DNA of 50,542 bases from Planctomycetota bacterium. Lineage in GTDB: Bacteria > Planctomycetota > Planctomycetia > Pirellulales > Pirellulaceae. The stretch is from the NCBI GenBank assembly GCA_029979005.1, contig JAPOIJ010000014.1:1-50542 (forward strand), in the 5' to 3' direction. Positions within the stretch are counted from its first letter, which is position 1. The number at the start of each line of letters is the position of its first letter. The notes beneath the pieces were generated by a model. It did no database searches. It had not been told where the DNA came from and worked only from the letters and a program-made list of their open reading frames with translations. Positions 18,744 through 29,424 of the stretch are shown piece by piece. The position numbers and the translations under genes were made by a program.

Positions 18744-19838
18744 ATGGCATGGAATGAGATTCTTAATCACGAATCGGCGTTCGAGCGATTCCAACGCTCG
18801 ATCGAAAGGAACCGGTTGGCGAACACTTATTTGTTCGTGGGGCCTCCGGGAATTGGCAAACGTACCTTTGCTCTCAAACTGGCTCAATCACTGCTCTGCG
18901 AATCCAACAATGATTCTCCACTTACACCCTGCAATCAATGTCCCGGTTGCCAACAGGTAGTCGCGGCAACCCACCCGGATCTGATCCTTGTTTCCCGCCC
19001 CGCCAAAAAGTCAATCATTCCGCTGGAGGCTTTTATTGGCGACAAAGATCATCGTCGGCAGGAAGGCCTTTGCCATGCAATCGGGCTCAAACCCTTCCGG
19101 GGTGGCAGAAAGATAGCCATCATCGACGACGCTGACTACCTTAATCAGGAAGGGGCTAACAGCCTGCTAAAAACACTTGAAGAACCACCACCAATGTCGT
19201 TACTCATTTTGATAGGGACAAGTGAACAAAGGCAACTCTCAACCATCGTTTCAAGAAGTCAGATTGTTCGATTCGATCCACTCTCCCAATCTCAAGTTCT
19301 CGAAATACTAACCTCCAAATCCATTATTGAAAACGATGCCATTCCTCTATCCGAACTGGCCAATGCGTCCGCCGGAAGCCTTTCGACCGCTGTTTTGCTA
19401 TCCGACTCAGATTGCTTTGAGTTCCGCCGGAAACTCTTCCAACAACTTGCGACCAAAGACCCCGGGCAAAACGATTTCGCGAAAGCAATTATCGATTTTG
19501 CCGAGAGCGCGGGCAAAGAGAATTCACTGAGACGAGATCGACTGATCTTAGCCGCTGATTTTGCTATTACCTTTTACCGACAATGGATATTGACCATTAC
19601 AGGGGCTCAGGTCGATCCAGATCGGGTCGACCCATACCTCGTCTCACTGACTCAAGAAGCATTTGGAGACTCTTCAGATGACGTCAACCAAACTCTCGAT
19701 CTAGTTGGCCGTTGCATTGAAAGATGCTGTGACATGCAGCAACAGGTTCGTTCGAATGCCGGATTTGCCAACGTCGTTGAAACCTGGGTTAGGGAACTGG
19801 GCTGGATCAGTCGCGGCTCCAGAACGCCAGTCGCTTGA
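18744..19838 (+). CDS. holB: DNA polymerase III delta-prime subunit
   Basis: Clamp-loader subunit of the replicase. The 364-residue product has a Walker A motif GPPGIGKRT, a zinc-binding CNQCPGCQQV segment, a Walker B-like IAIIDDADYLN, and LLKTLEEPPP with a following SRSQ sensor-1 region, all typical of the AAA+ clamp-loader family. HolB is preferred over the related gamma/tau protein DnaX because of its size and its position right after tmk. The C-terminal helical domain (about 210-350) is diverged. It ends 36 bases from a convergent gene with no hairpin in between. Confidence 0.9.
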   Translation: MAWNEILNHESAFERFQRSIERNRLANTYLFVGPPGIGKRTFALKLAQSLLCESNNDSPLTPCNQCPGCQQVVAATHPDLILVSRPAKKSIIPLEAFIGDKDHRRQEGLCHAIGLKPFRGGRKIAIIDDADYLNQEGANSLLKTLEEPPPMSLLILIGTSEQRQLSTIVSRSQIVRFDPLSQSQVLEILTSKSIIENDAIPLSELANASAGSLSTAVLLSDSDCFEFRRKLFQQLATKDPGQNDFAKAIIDFAESAGKENSLRRDRLILAADFAITFYRQWILTITGAQVDPDRVDPYLVSLTQEAFGDSSDDVNQTLDLVGRCIERCCDMQQQVRSNAGFANVVETWVRELGWISRGSRTPVA

Positions 19839-19874
19839 GGAATCCAACCCCCACGCAGCCACACATCATTCGAT

Positions 19875-21011
19875 TCAATTCCGGTAGTACCAAGCACTCG
19901 CTGGCTGAACGTTTGAATCAAGTTCCTGGTTTTGCTGATACCCAGCCTGCACAGGCTTTGCATAAATTGCAGGTGCCGGAAGTGGCCTCAACCCCTGATT
20001 CGGAGTGAAATAACGAGGTGGCTGATTGGCATGAGCAGGAATTGCATAACCGTTGGGATAATATCCTCGTAAAACGCCGGGATACCCCTGAGCGGGCAAT
20101 CCATTTGCTTGCGTCCCGTGAACGGAGGGGTAGGGAGGTTGATAAAATGAACCGACTCGCGGCATCACATTTGCTCGTGTTGAATCCGCTCCATTAATGG
20201 CACGCTGAAACACCAACTCAACCACTTCATTGAACCCTTCGCGAACAGCTGGCTCAATTTTCAACTTCTTACCCATTCGCTGAACGCCCGGGCCATTCTT
20301 AGAAGTCGTTTCGTTGAGTCGCTGCACAAATTTTAAAGACTCTACAAAATTGTGGTCGGCTGTTGAACCTACGACCGGCTGTATTGTTTTTGCAATGAGT
20401 CCCGCGGTTGCATTTTCAACCTTAAGAAACACGTCCAACTGGCTGGTGGCGACAGGCTTTCCAGCCTCATCAAACTTACTTTCAGTCTTTAAAACCAAAA
20501 CGCACTTACCCGTTAGCTTGCGCTTTAAAATCGGCCCTTCGTAACTACCCTCGCCGTAGAAAATATGAAGGTTGTCCGTGCCGTAAACCAACTCAAGTTG
20601 ACTAATGGTTCCGGCACCGTCATCCGTCGTGACAGTGAATGGCCCGGTTCGCTCCGTCGTCATATTGGTAATACCCATCAATTGCCAAATGTTCACCACG
20701 ACTTCGGGATACCGAATTAAGAAGCGGAAATAATCTGGATCCGCATTAATCGAAGTGACCGGTAGCTGGCGATAGATACTCGGCTTTCTTAGAATGTCAC
20801 CAATTTTTTCACGAGCCTGAACATTCAGCGCTTGCATTGGAATCGTGTTGACAGTCTGCTTTCTCAGACTCTTGCTGCTGGAACCAGACGGCGAATTATC
20901 ATTCGCCTCCAAAACACTACTCCCCAAAACAAGCACCGCAAACAATCCACTGAAAATCGCAAACGCAATTTTAGTAGACATCGCTGAGTGGCAGTTGGGT
21001 CGATGAGTCAT
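19875..21011 (-). CDS. Secreted hypothetical protein
   Basis: A 378-residue exported protein of unknown function. The ATG at 21011 has GGAAGC upstream and is kept; an internal ATG at 20981 would give a shorter signal peptide. The hydrophobic segment is AFAIFSGLFAVLVLG. The middle part (about 60-270) is a compact mixed alpha/beta region with conserved-looking stretches YFRFLIRYPEVVVNIWQLMG and GKCVLVLKTES. The last 100 residues are Pro/Tyr/Gln/Gly-rich and low in complexity. I recognise no enzyme motif. The overall shape is typical of envelope proteins in Pirellulales, which is an inference. Confidence 0.7.
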   Translation of the reverse strand: MTHRPNCHSAMSTKIAFAIFSGLFAVLVLGSSVLEANDNSPSGSSSKSLRKQTVNTIPMQALNVQAREKIGDILRKPSIYRQLPVTSINADPDYFRFLIRYPEVVVNIWQLMGITNMTTERTGPFTVTTDDGAGTISQLELVYGTDNLHIFYGEGSYEGPILKRKLTGKCVLVLKTESKFDEAGKPVATSQLDVFLKVENATAGLIAKTIQPVVGSTADHNFVESLKFVQRLNETTSKNGPGVQRMGKKLKIEPAVREGFNEVVELVFQRAINGADSTRANVMPRVGSFYQPPYPSVHGTQANGLPAQGYPGVLRGYYPNGYAIPAHANQPPRYFTPNQGLRPLPAPAIYAKPVQAGYQQNQELDSNVQPASAWYYRN

Positions 21012-21346
21012 ATCTGCTTCCGATTGAACATTACGAAAGATCCGCGGGAACAGACCAATCGCGATACGTCACCCAAAGGCGACGTCCTAGTCAAATATTC
21101 GGAATCCATTGGCTGAAGACGACAATGAAAATCCGGCGGAATCGCATCAAAATACGTCCCACCAGACGCAATGGTTCTGCAGCTTACGCAGCTTGAAATT
21201 AATCCGTAAGAAAGATGCTATCACAAAGACTGCAAGCAGCTTTGACAACAAGAAATCGAGCTGGCAGCTCAACTAAAGAATTTAGCTTGGAAGCCCAAAA
21301 AAGAGCGACTTTGGATTTACTCAATACCTAATAACGTCGCTTGAGA
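21012..21346. other. Intergenic region without recognised features
   Basis: 335 bases between two minus-strand genes. Apart from a small GAGCT-GGC-AGCTC hairpin near 21258 I see nothing specific. It must carry the promoter of the 19875-21011 gene. Confidence 0.3.
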
Positions 21347-22909
21347 CTATCTAATAAAGCCAACGCTTGACTTTGGCTTTTCAAGGAGAACCACACGTGA
21401 TGCGGTAACATGATCGAGTTGTAACTCGCTGGCGTAACCTCGCTGCCCAACGATTCCAATTCGAGATCGCAGGTAGCGTTTTAGATTCATCCCCGGTGAT
21501 GTCCCCACGTGGTGCGTTATGTTTCCTGCTTCATCTTGAAGGACATATTCAATTCTCCCACTAGCGTCATCGCGAACAATCTCAGAAAGCCAACCATGAG
21601 CATCGTAGGTATTACTTAAATCTAATTCTGGGTTAACCCCTGTGCCGACAGGTTGACTGGGGGCAGCACCCGTTCCAATGGCTGTCATGGTTCCGGCACT
21701 GGCTAGTCCAGCTTGAATCGTTCGGCAACTCTTCAGTTTCGTCAAAAAACGTTCGGCCTGCACCCTCTCGCTTTCACGGTCAGATGTCCTATAGATAGCG
21801 TTCGCGGCCTGCTCAAGATCCACCAATTTCCATTTCGCAGGATCTTTCTTGATCAGTTCCTGAGTGAGCTGCAATTCCAAATCGGTTAAATTCCTCGAGT
21901 ACCTTGTTGGCGAATTGCCGGCAACTCGTCCTTCTCTCACCATCTCTAATTCTCTCGCAAATCCATCGCGAGATAGGCTTCGGTCAGCAACTCTATCGGG
22001 ATTTGATCCTCCCGCTGCAAGATTTAAGGTACCCTGGTATCCAAATCTGGAATCCATACCACGATCGGAAACTTGACTCGCTGTTCCGTCACTTAAAACG
22101 CCAACCCCCAACCGCTTACGATTAAGATCTGCCTCTGATTCCCCAACTCCAATTGGCATCGGGGTTGGTCGCCAGCCCCGGTTCACACCACCCATTCCCG
22201 GAGCAGTACCGCCTGACTCGAACTGCGCTGAAGCTTGCTGAATATATTCAGCCCCATCGCCATCGAAAGACTCACTGCTTTTAAAACTATCTACGGTCGC
22301 TAACTGAATCTTCGCATCAGCACTGTTATTGTTTGGAGAAGGTTTTTGTCCGATGGAATCTGTCACCTCGGCGGGCAACTCCAACGCGTCTCGCTTCACC
22401 CAGCGAAACTCGCCAGAGGGAGGAGCAATTTGGTACCAAGTCGTCGAATGCCCATCGGGACTCGGCCAGCTCGCGAGGCCAAGCACCTCTACCATTTCTT
22501 TTTCTTTTAACTTGACCTGCCACAGGGGCTTTTCGACAGGGCCGAGCTTGGTTCCCACCCAGGCTTGTGTTCCAGCCTCAAGCACCTGACCGAGATTGCC
22601 GTCCAGAATCTTCAGCGCTGATTCTGGAACCAAACTAAAACTTCCTTCGACTGGTCGAATCGCAAACCAACCTCCAGGGTCTTCCCGATACACTTCCACG
22701 GTAGCGCCCTGATCTAGTTGCTCCGTCGGATAATGCGACTCGCCGGGACCGCTCAAAACAAGCGTCTCGTCTTTTAAGACGAATGCCTGGTATGGGAATT
22801 TGAGGTTATCGGAGGTCTGCCCCCAACAATCTTGACTGACTGTCGCGAGTAAAACTGAAACCACGCAAAAAATACGAAGCCCAGGCGGCAAAAAAAACTG
22901 GCTAACCAT
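21347..22909 (-). CDS. Secreted protein with tandem SH3-like domains
   Basis: A 520-residue exported protein. The ATG at 22909 is chosen because it has AAGGA upstream and opens a signal peptide (hydrophobic IFCVVSVLLATVS, cleavage near WGQ); the frame is open further upstream. Two bacterial SH3-like segments follow: about 40-100 (GATVEVYREDPGGWFAIRP) and about 105-185 (EMVEVLGLASWP ... WYQIAPP). A long Gly/Ser/Asn-rich disordered region comes next, then a short helical segment. The C-terminal beta-rich domain (about 445-515: GRIEYVLQDEAGNITHHV, IGIVGQRGY) looks OB- or SH3-like. Peptidoglycan or envelope binding is inferred only from the SH3 domains. Confidence 0.7.
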   Translation of the reverse strand: MVSQFFLPPGLRIFCVVSVLLATVSQDCWGQTSDNLKFPYQAFVLKDETLVLSGPGESHYPTEQLDQGATVEVYREDPGGWFAIRPVEGSFSLVPESALKILDGNLGQVLEAGTQAWVGTKLGPVEKPLWQVKLKEKEMVEVLGLASWPSPDGHSTTWYQIAPPSGEFRWVKRDALELPAEVTDSIGQKPSPNNNSADAKIQLATVDSFKSSESFDGDGAEYIQQASAQFESGGTAPGMGGVNRGWRPTPMPIGVGESEADLNRKRLGVGVLSDGTASQVSDRGMDSRFGYQGTLNLAAGGSNPDRVADRSLSRDGFARELEMVREGRVAGNSPTRYSRNLTDLELQLTQELIKKDPAKWKLVDLEQAANAIYRTSDRESERVQAERFLTKLKSCRTIQAGLASAGTMTAIGTGAAPSQPVGTGVNPELDLSNTYDAHGWLSEIVRDDASGRIEYVLQDEAGNITHHVGTSPGMNLKRYLRSRIGIVGQRGYASELQLDHVTASRVVLLEKPKSSVGFIR

Positions 22910-23211
22910 AAAAGAATCGTCCTTGATTCCACAGGTGAACAAGGGTGCCTCGCTCACCGATTTGAAAATTTGCAAATTTTTACCGCGTTTATTTAGCGAA
23001 ATACAGAATTCACCTCAAGTCGATAAAGTGATAGCAAATCAAACAGGATGACGATCCCCTCGCAAAGATGACCATCAACAGTGGCTAGAATTACGCACAA
23101 TCTAAGTGGACTGGACGCGCAAACTGCAACGCCAGCCCTCAATACTTCCAGCTAAGATCTAGATTGCTAGCTTCCATACAGGCTTTTGATACACGCTTTT
23201 GCGAGCCAAGG
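22910..23211. other. Intergenic region without recognised features
   Basis: 302 bases between the map stop and the start of the SH3-domain gene, both on the minus strand. No hairpin terminator, RNA or small gene was recognised beyond the Shine-Dalgarno site of the downstream gene. Confidence 0.3.
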
Positions 23212-24048
23212 CTAAAATTTGAAACCCTGCTTGGGTCCATTCTTGGTCGTTGTCAAAATCTCAGGACCGTTCTCAGTCATTAAAATCGTGTGCTCGAATT
23301 GAGCCGAGAGCCGTCCATCCTGAGTCCGCACCGTCCACCCGTCACGCCGGTCACAAACAGAATGAGCGGTTCCAGCATTTATCATCGGTTCGATGGTGAA
23401 ACACATCCCCGGATGCAGTCGTTCACGATGAGCGACCGGACTGGGAACATGAGGGATATTAGGAGCTTGATGGAATTGAGCACCAATACCGTGTCCTACG
23501 TATTTATCTACCACACCAAATCCATAATGCTGTTTCACGTGATCAACAATTGCTTGCCCAATTACCGAAATCCGGCAACCGGGACTGGTCGCCTCAATCC
23601 CCAAATAAAGACAATCGAACGCACATTGAGTTACGCGTCTGGCTACATCACTAATTTGATTATCTTCACCAATCAAGAAAGTCTCGGATTGATCGCCATG
23701 CCAACCGTCAACGATGGTAGTTAGATCAACATTCGCAATATCGCCGGGCTTCAGTTCATAGTCACTTGGAATGCCATGGCAGATCACCTCATTAACGCTA
23801 ATACAAGAACTCTTTGGATACGGACCGGCGTCGCCGCCGGGATAATGCAAACAGGCGGGCACATGGCCATGAGAGAGCGTGTACTCGTGAACAATTCGAT
23901 CTAATTCCTCCGTTTTCACCCCTGGTTTAACGAATGGGCGAACCACATCCAACAGCTCAGCATTGAAGCGACACGCGTTACGCATCATTTCGCGTTCTTC
24001 TTCATTCAGACGGATTTTTGATTGGCGACGAGTCACAATTTCACTCAA
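23212..24048 (-). CDS. map: Methionine aminopeptidase, type I
   Basis: Removes the initiator methionine from nascent proteins; cytoplasmic metalloenzyme. All five metal ligands are visible in order: Asp in NVDLT, Asp in GDQSETF, His in GHGIG, Glu in TIEPM and Glu in QFEHT. The substrate-site His is in VICHGIP. The 278 residues include a slightly long N-terminus. The start is uncertain: the given start is TTG at 24048 with no clear Shine-Dalgarno site. A GTG at 24036 is an alternative, and the first ATG (23988) would remove part of the conserved N-terminal helix. It is divergent from leuS. Confidence 0.93.
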   Translation of the reverse strand: MSEIVTRRQSKIRLNEEEREMMRNACRFNAELLDVVRPFVKPGVKTEELDRIVHEYTLSHGHVPACLHYPGGDAGPYPKSSCISVNEVICHGIPSDYELKPGDIANVDLTTIVDGWHGDQSETFLIGEDNQISDVARRVTQCAFDCLYLGIEATSPGCRISVIGQAIVDHVKQHYGFGVVDKYVGHGIGAQFHQAPNIPHVPSPVAHRERLHPGMCFTIEPMINAGTAHSVCDRRDGWTVRTQDGRLSAQFEHTILMTENGPEILTTTKNGPKQGFKF

Positions 24049-24347
24049 AAAAGGTGGGGTATTAATTTGCCACAGAGGTTTAAAGACGATCCGTCATGGT
24101 ATCAGAATCACTACACATCGCCTACCAACCGCACTGGATAATGTCCTGTTCCAGACGCAGAAGATTGGCTCGCCTCTTCCGCGTTCAAGGGGCCCGATTC
24201 AGGCTCATCGCCCAGGAATTTGATTTCCAAGGAGGCCATGCGAAGACGCTTCCATTTTGTTAACATATCGACCTTGAAACTGACAAACTTATCCACGGCG
24301 ACTCTCCTCCGGAATTCGCCAAAACGCGACGCGTTAAAGGAAACATC

Positions 24348-27191
24348 GTGCCGAAGTACAATCCAGCCGAGATCGAACCCCGTTGGCAAAGATTTTGGGA
24401 TGAAAACAAAACCTTCAAGACTCCAACAGAGGTCACCGGCGAGAAATTGTACGCTTTGGATATGTTCCCCTATCCGAGTGGAGAAGGGTTGCATGTTGGT
24501 CACCCCGAAGGCTACACAGCAACCGACATTGTATCCCGACATGCTCGAATGGTTGGTAAAACAGTTTTGCACCCCATGGGTTTCGATGCTTTTGGATTGC
24601 CTGCCGAAGAACATGCAATCAAGCACAATGCTTCGCCTCGCGAATTTACCGAGAAAAACATCAATACCTTTGTGCGTCAGTTAAAAGACCTCGGTTTTAG
24701 CTACGATTGGGATCGCCAAATATCGACAACCGACGTCGATTATTTTAAATGGACGCAGTGGATCTTCTTAGTGCTTTTTGACACATGGTTCGATGCCGAC
24801 CAGCAAAAAGGCCGTCCCATCAGCGAACTGCCCATTCCGGCCGAAATCAGTGGAGCGGGAGAAGATGCGGTTCGGAAGTATCAGGACGAATTCAGGCTCG
24901 CCTTTGAATCCCACGCTCCTGTCAATTGGTGCCCGGCCCTGGGAACCGTACTCGCTAACGAAGAAGTCGTCGACGGACTTTCTGACGTTGGCAATCACCC
25001 GGTACAACGAATGCCCTTACGACAATGGATGCTTCGTATCACGGCGTACGCCGATCGTCTGGAGAGCGATCTCGATGCCGTTGACTGGCCGGAAGGGATC
25101 AAGAAACTTCAATGTGATTGGATCGGTCGCAGTACTGGCGCGGAAGTCGACTTTTTCATTGGTGATAAAGATCAATTTGAAACCTGGAAAAACGCCCGAA
25201 CGGAAACAGGATTCCCGCGAAACCTTCCGACGGATGCCCTTCGAGTTTACACGACTCGCCCCGACACTCTTTACGGCGCGACCTATATGGTTATTGCACC
25301 GGAACATGGCGCCGTTGAAGCATTGACAACCGCTGAACAGGGACCGACTGTCAAAAAATATTGCGACGACGCGGCTATGAAAAGCGACCGTGATCGACAG
25401 GATGACCGAACAAAAAAATCAGGTGTCTTTACCGGCAGCTATGCAATCAACCCGATTAACGGGCAGCCCGTACCCATCTGGGTGGCGGACTATGTGTTAG
25501 CAAGCTACGGAACTGGCGCCATCATGGCCGTGCCGGCACACGATGCTCGCGACTTTGAGTTTGCCAAAACTTATGACCTGCCAATTATTGCCGTCGTGAA
25601 ACCTCCTGCCAAAGCCGAAATTGATTTGGAAAAACTGATGGCAGGAGAGGTTTGTTTCGCTGGCGTTGGAACGGCAGTTAACTCAGCATCCTTTGACGAC
25701 CTTCCAACCGAAGAATTTAAGATCAAGATTATCGAATCGCTCGAAAGCACCTCGGTTGGCCGTTCCGCAGTCAATTACAAACTAAGAGACTGGCTGTTCA
25801 GTCGTCAGCGATTCTGGGGGGAGCCGTTTCCAATTCTGCACGAACTCGATGAGGCCGGGAATCGCACCGGTATCATGCGACCAGTTCCCCTGGATAGCCT
25901 TCCGGTTGATTTACCATTCGTGGAAGATTTCCAACCGCACGGCCGCCCCGAGCCACCGCTTGAGAAAGCCGATGACGAATGGCTGTTTCCCATCATCGAT
26001 GGAAAAAAATACAAACGCGAAACCAATACCATGCCACAATGGGCTGGTTCATGCTGGTACTACCTGAGGTTTATTGACCCCAAAAACGAATCAGCATTCA
26101 TTGATCCAGAACTTGAAAAACAATGGATGCCCGTTGATCTTTACATTGGTGGTGCCGAACACGCAGTTCTCCATTTGCTATACGCAAGATTTTGGCACAA
26201 AGTCCTCTTCGATCGCGGATACCTTTCGACGCCTGAGCCGTTTAAAAAACTGGTTAATCAGGGGATGATTCTCGGCGATGTCGAGTTTACAGCTTTTCGG
26301 GATACGAATGAACAATGGGTAAGCGCAGAGTTGACGTGCGAAAACGACGACCGCAAAACCGTCCTACAATCAACGGGAGAAGAGTTACACGTCGTCAAGC
26401 TCGATCCGGAGCAGGCTGAGAAAGAAAAAAATGGAGACCATTTCGTCTTGAAATCGGATCCGCAAATTCGTGTCGACAGTCGCGCTTACAAGATGTCCAA
26501 GAGCCGCGGTAACGTCGTCAATCCTGATGTTATTATTGCCGAATACGGCGCGGATTCACTACGACTTTACGAGATGTTCATGGGACCGCTACACCAATCG
26601 AAACCCTGGAGCATGGCGGGGGTGAACGGCGTGCGCAACTTCCTCGATCGAGTTTGGCGAATGTTAGTCGACGAAAAGGCGGAAGAACTAGTTCTGAGTT
26701 CCGCCGTTGGTGATCATGCCCCTACCGACGAACAAACGAGGATGCTTCATAAAACAATCAAGGCAGTTTCCGGTGACATTGAGACCCTCGGTTTTAATAC
26801 AGCAATTTCAAGAATGATGGAGTTTGTCAATTTCTTTACGAAACAATCCGAGCGCCCCAAGTCATTGATGGAACCATTCATTTTGTTGCTATCTCCATTT
26901 GCACCGCACCTCGCAGAAGAACTATGGAAACTTTTGGGAAACAATTCGAGCCTCGCATACGAGTCGTGGCCAAAGTTTGACGAGGCGCTAACGGTCGATG
27001 CACTGGTTGAAGTTCCCATTCAAATTATGGGAAAGATCAAAACGAAGATTAGCATTGAGCGAGGAAAATCAAAACAAGAACTCGAAACACTCGCACTTCA
27101 AGACCCGAAAATCGTCACGCTTCTCGAAGGCCTAACCGTCCGGAAAGTCATTGCGGTTCCTGATAAGCTGGTGAACATCGTCGCCAACTAA
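24348..27191 (+). CDS. leuS: Leucyl-tRNA synthetase
   Basis: Charges tRNA-Leu; class I synthetase of 947 residues. The HIGH motif is HVGH (49-52) within [16 protein letters not shown]. The CP1 editing domain is present with [19 protein letters not shown] and the [13 protein letters not shown] stretch. The KMSKS loop is at 715-719 ([13 protein letters not shown]), preceded by a leucine-specific insert of about 60 residues. The anticodon-binding and C-terminal domains are complete ([13 protein letters not shown]). GTG is the start codon, supported by AAAGGAA eight bases upstream and the conserved beginning [14 protein letters not shown]. mutY follows after 57 bases and may be co-transcribed. 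Confidence 0.98.
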   Translation: MPKYNPAEIEPRWQRFWDENKTFKTPTEVTGEKLYALDMFPYPSGEGLHVGHPEGYTATDIVSRHARMVGKTVLHPMGFDAFGLPAEEHAIKHNASPREFTEKNINTFVRQLKDLGFSYDWDRQISTTDVDYFKWTQWIFLVLFDTWFDADQQKGRPISELPIPAEISGAGEDAVRKYQDEFRLAFESHAPVNWCPALGTVLANEEVVDGLSDVGNHPVQRMPLRQWMLRITAYADRLESDLDAVDWPEGIKKLQCDWIGRSTGAEVDFFIGDKDQFETWKNARTETGFPRNLPTDALRVYTTRPDTLYGATYMVIAPEHGAVEALTTAEQGPTVKKYCDDAAMKSDRDRQDDRTKKSGVFTGSYAINPINGQPVPIWVADYVLASYGTGAIMAVPAHDARDFEFAKTYDLPIIAVVKPPAKAEIDLEKLMAGEVCFAGVGTAVNSASFDDLPTEEFKIKIIESLESTSVGRSAVNYKLRDWLFSRQRFWGEPFPILHELDEAGNRTGIMRPVPLDSLPVDLPFVEDFQPHGRPEPPLEKADDEWLFPIIDGKKYKRETNTMPQWAGSCWYYLRFIDPKNESAFIDPELEKQWMPVDLYIGGAEHAVLHLLYARFWHKVLFDRGYLSTPEPFKKLVNQGMILGDVEFTAFRDTNEQWVSAELTCENDDRKTVLQSTGEELHVVKLDPEQAEKEKNGDHFVLKSDPQIRVDSRAYKMSKSRGNVVNPDVIIAEYGADSLRLYEMFMGPLHQSKPWSMAGVNGVRNFLDRVWRMLVDEKAEELVLSSAVGDHAPTDEQTRMLHKTIKAVSGDIETLGFNTAISRMMEFVNFFTKQSERPKSLMEPFILLLSPFAPHLAEELWKLLGNNSSLAYESWPKFDEALTVDALVEVPIQIMGKIKTKISIERGKSKQELETLALQDPKIVTLLEGLTVRKVIAVPDKLVNIVAN

Positions 27192-27248
27192 AAATCAAAT
27201 ATGCCTCTTTCTTGATGGACGCCTACCGTTTGGAGGAACGCGATTTTC

Positions 27249-28331
27249 ATGTACGACACGAAATGGAAATCTAATTTTCGGCGTAAACTACTGCGATGGT
27301 TTGACGACCATCAACGTGACCTACCGTGGCGAGAACACAAAACTCCGTATCGAATCTGGATCAGCGAAATCATGCTGCAACAGACTCAGGTCGCAACAGT
27401 CATTGATTACTTCAATCGATTTACCAAACGCTTCCCGACCGTTTCAACATTAGCTCAAGCCAAACAGGAGGAGGTCTTAAAACTCTGGGAAGGACTTGGT
27501 TATTACCGACGAGCTCGACAAATGCATGCGGCAGCTCAGATAATCGTCGATCAACACAACGGGAAATTCCCCACCGACTTCGAAAGCGTCTTAGCACTGC
27601 CCGGTATTGGTCGTTACACCGCCGGGGCAATCCTCTCGATCGCTCTTGATCAGCAACTGCCAATTTTGGAAGGCAACACAATCCGTTTGTTCGCCCGTCT
27701 GATGACAATGCAATCTGATCCGCGAACGACTAACAACCAGAAGGCTTTATGGGAATTTTCAGAATCGCTGCTACCAAGAAAACGGTGCGGCGACTTCAAT
27801 CAGGCTTTGATGGAACTTGGCAGCCAAATCTGCAACCCCAAGCGTCCTAAGTGCTTGGTGTGCCCCGTCAACAATCTCTGCATGACCTCGGTCAAAGGAC
27901 TTCAGGAGCAAATCCCGGTCGCCTCCCCCAAAGTCAAATATGAAGATCTTTTGGAAGCCGCCATCGTGGTAAATAAACAGGAGCGAATTCTGATCCGGCA
28001 ATGCGGCCCTGGAGAACGCTGGGAGAGCCTCTGGGATTTCCCCCGCTACACGCTTACCCAAGAGCCTGAAGCAGAAACCCACGCTCAGCTTTTGCTAAAA
28101 CAACTAAAAAAAGAAACCGGACTCTCAGCCGAGTTAAGCGGACCGCTTTTTCAAATGAAACATGCGGTCACCCGATACCGAATCACCTTGCAGTGCTGGA
28201 AGGGAGCCGGTGTTACAGGGCGACTCAAAAAAACACAAACTCCCACTCGCTGGGCAACGCTTGGTGAAATCGAGGAAATGCCGATGAGTGTCACCGGTCG
28301 AAAGATCGCTCGCAAACTCAAGAGCCTCTAA
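27249..28331 (+). CDS. mutY: A/G-specific adenine DNA glycosylase
   Basis: Removes adenine mispaired with 8-oxoguanine. The 360 residues include the catalytic Glu40 in WISEIMLQQTQV, the helix-hairpin-helix LPGIGRYTAGAI (118-129), the [4Fe-4S] cysteines 195, 202, 205 and 211 (C-x6-C-x2-C-x5-C), and a C-terminal NUDIX-like domain with MKHAVTRYRITL in the place of the 8-oxoG recognition loop. The second catalytic acid, normally Asp in LDGN(V/T), is Glu141 here (PILEGNTIRL). The ATG at 27249 is preceded by GGAGGAA at slightly long spacing. It follows leuS by 57 bases. Confidence 0.93.
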   Translation: MYDTKWKSNFRRKLLRWFDDHQRDLPWREHKTPYRIWISEIMLQQTQVATVIDYFNRFTKRFPTVSTLAQAKQEEVLKLWEGLGYYRRARQMHAAAQIIVDQHNGKFPTDFESVLALPGIGRYTAGAILSIALDQQLPILEGNTIRLFARLMTMQSDPRTTNNQKALWEFSESLLPRKRCGDFNQALMELGSQICNPKRPKCLVCPVNNLCMTSVKGLQEQIPVASPKVKYEDLLEAAIVVNKQERILIRQCGPGERWESLWDFPRYTLTQEPEAETHAQLLLKQLKKETGLSAELSGPLFQMKHAVTRYRITLQCWKGAGVTGRLKKTQTPTRWATLGEIEEMPMSVTGRKIARKLKSL

Positions 28332-28375
28332 AGATTGGATTTCATGCCGACAATTTAAATAAAACCGAGCACACG

Positions 28376-29152
28376 CTACGGTTCGACGATCGGTTTCAGG
28401 CTCATCCCGCCGCTTGCCCGAATATTAACACGATAGGTTTTTCCCTCGATCGGTTTGACATAACTCGTTTGCCCCTGACTCGTGCGAATCCCCAATTCAT
28501 CCTGCAATTGAGGGTCGTTGCAGACCTTCCAAAAATCAGCCCAAATCTGCTGCTCAAAATCTCGCTGAGTAGAATCGTTATAGATTCCGGGCGGTGAATG
28601 GTCACGAGATTCAACATCTAAACTCTGAGCATCTTTGGGAGTTTCTGCATCGCCGTAAATACTCTTAAAAACAAACAAGGACGCCGCACGAAGTTCATCG
28701 GCGCTTTCGACATACTGATCTTCAAAAGTTGCAATCCAACCATCGATGTACAACTTCTCTCCTTTGATAATGTACTGTCGCGCGGCTGCAACGGGGCGAT
28801 CATTCGCATCCACTTCCTCAAAACTCACCTCCATAAACGGTTCACCGAATTCATCGAATCCTTTTTCCAGAACCGTCACATTGGCAAGCCGGCGATCTAC
28901 CTTAAGCAACTTCATTGAAGTCTCAAGTCGATGCACGCGATCTTCCGCCTCTGTTAATCTGAAAGACTGTTGCTGATATTTCGCTTCCAGTTCTTTTAGC
29001 TCAGCGGCGGCTCGCTGTGCATCGTGACTTGGTTTAACGTAATTGTTATAGCCGAAGTATCCACCGTAGCCGATCACGCTGCATGCTCCCAGCATCATTG
29101 CCGTTCTTACGGCGCTATTAATCGTCTTCACATTGTTCATGATATCAGGCAT
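28376..29152 (-). CDS. Membrane-anchored coiled-coil hypothetical protein
   Basis: A 258-residue protein with one N-terminal membrane segment (about 15-38, SAVRTAMMLGACSVIGYGGYF), a heptad-like coiled coil (about 45-90: ELKELEAKYQQQSFRLTEAEDRV) and a C-terminal globular part (about 90-258) with alternating beta strands (FMEVSFEEVD, KTYRVNIRASGG). No catalytic motif is recognised. The ATG at 29152 or the one at 29140 could be the start; neither has a strong Shine-Dalgarno site. It is convergent with mutY (44-base gap). It may be an envelope or cell-division-related protein, but that is a guess. Confidence 0.65.
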   Translation of the reverse strand: MPDIMNNVKTINSAVRTAMMLGACSVIGYGGYFGYNNYVKPSHDAQRAAAELKELEAKYQQQSFRLTEAEDRVHRLETSMKLLKVDRRLANVTVLEKGFDEFGEPFMEVSFEEVDANDRPVAAARQYIIKGEKLYIDGWIATFEDQYVESADELRAASLFVFKSIYGDAETPKDAQSLDVESRDHSPPGIYNDSTQRDFEQQIWADFWKVCNDPQLQDELGIRTSQGQTSYVKPIEGKTYRVNIRASGGMSLKPIVEP

Positions 29153-29424
29153 GTCTTGCTCAATTCGTTAAACCCACGGACTTCACATTCAAGCTTTGCT
29201 GAGTAGATAAAGCTCACTTTTTTGATCGACCGCTTCCGCTCAAGATACCGGAAATTCTCGGCAGACGCATAAACGCGTTCAAATCATCAGGATCGGCACA
29301 TCAAAAGTCTGGACTAACGCTGTTCGTCTTTCACTGAAATCTCTTGGCATAATTTGGTAATTTCAGAAAACCAAATAAGGAATAACGCAGAAAATTCGAC
29401 ACAAACTGAGTAAAACGACGAAAT

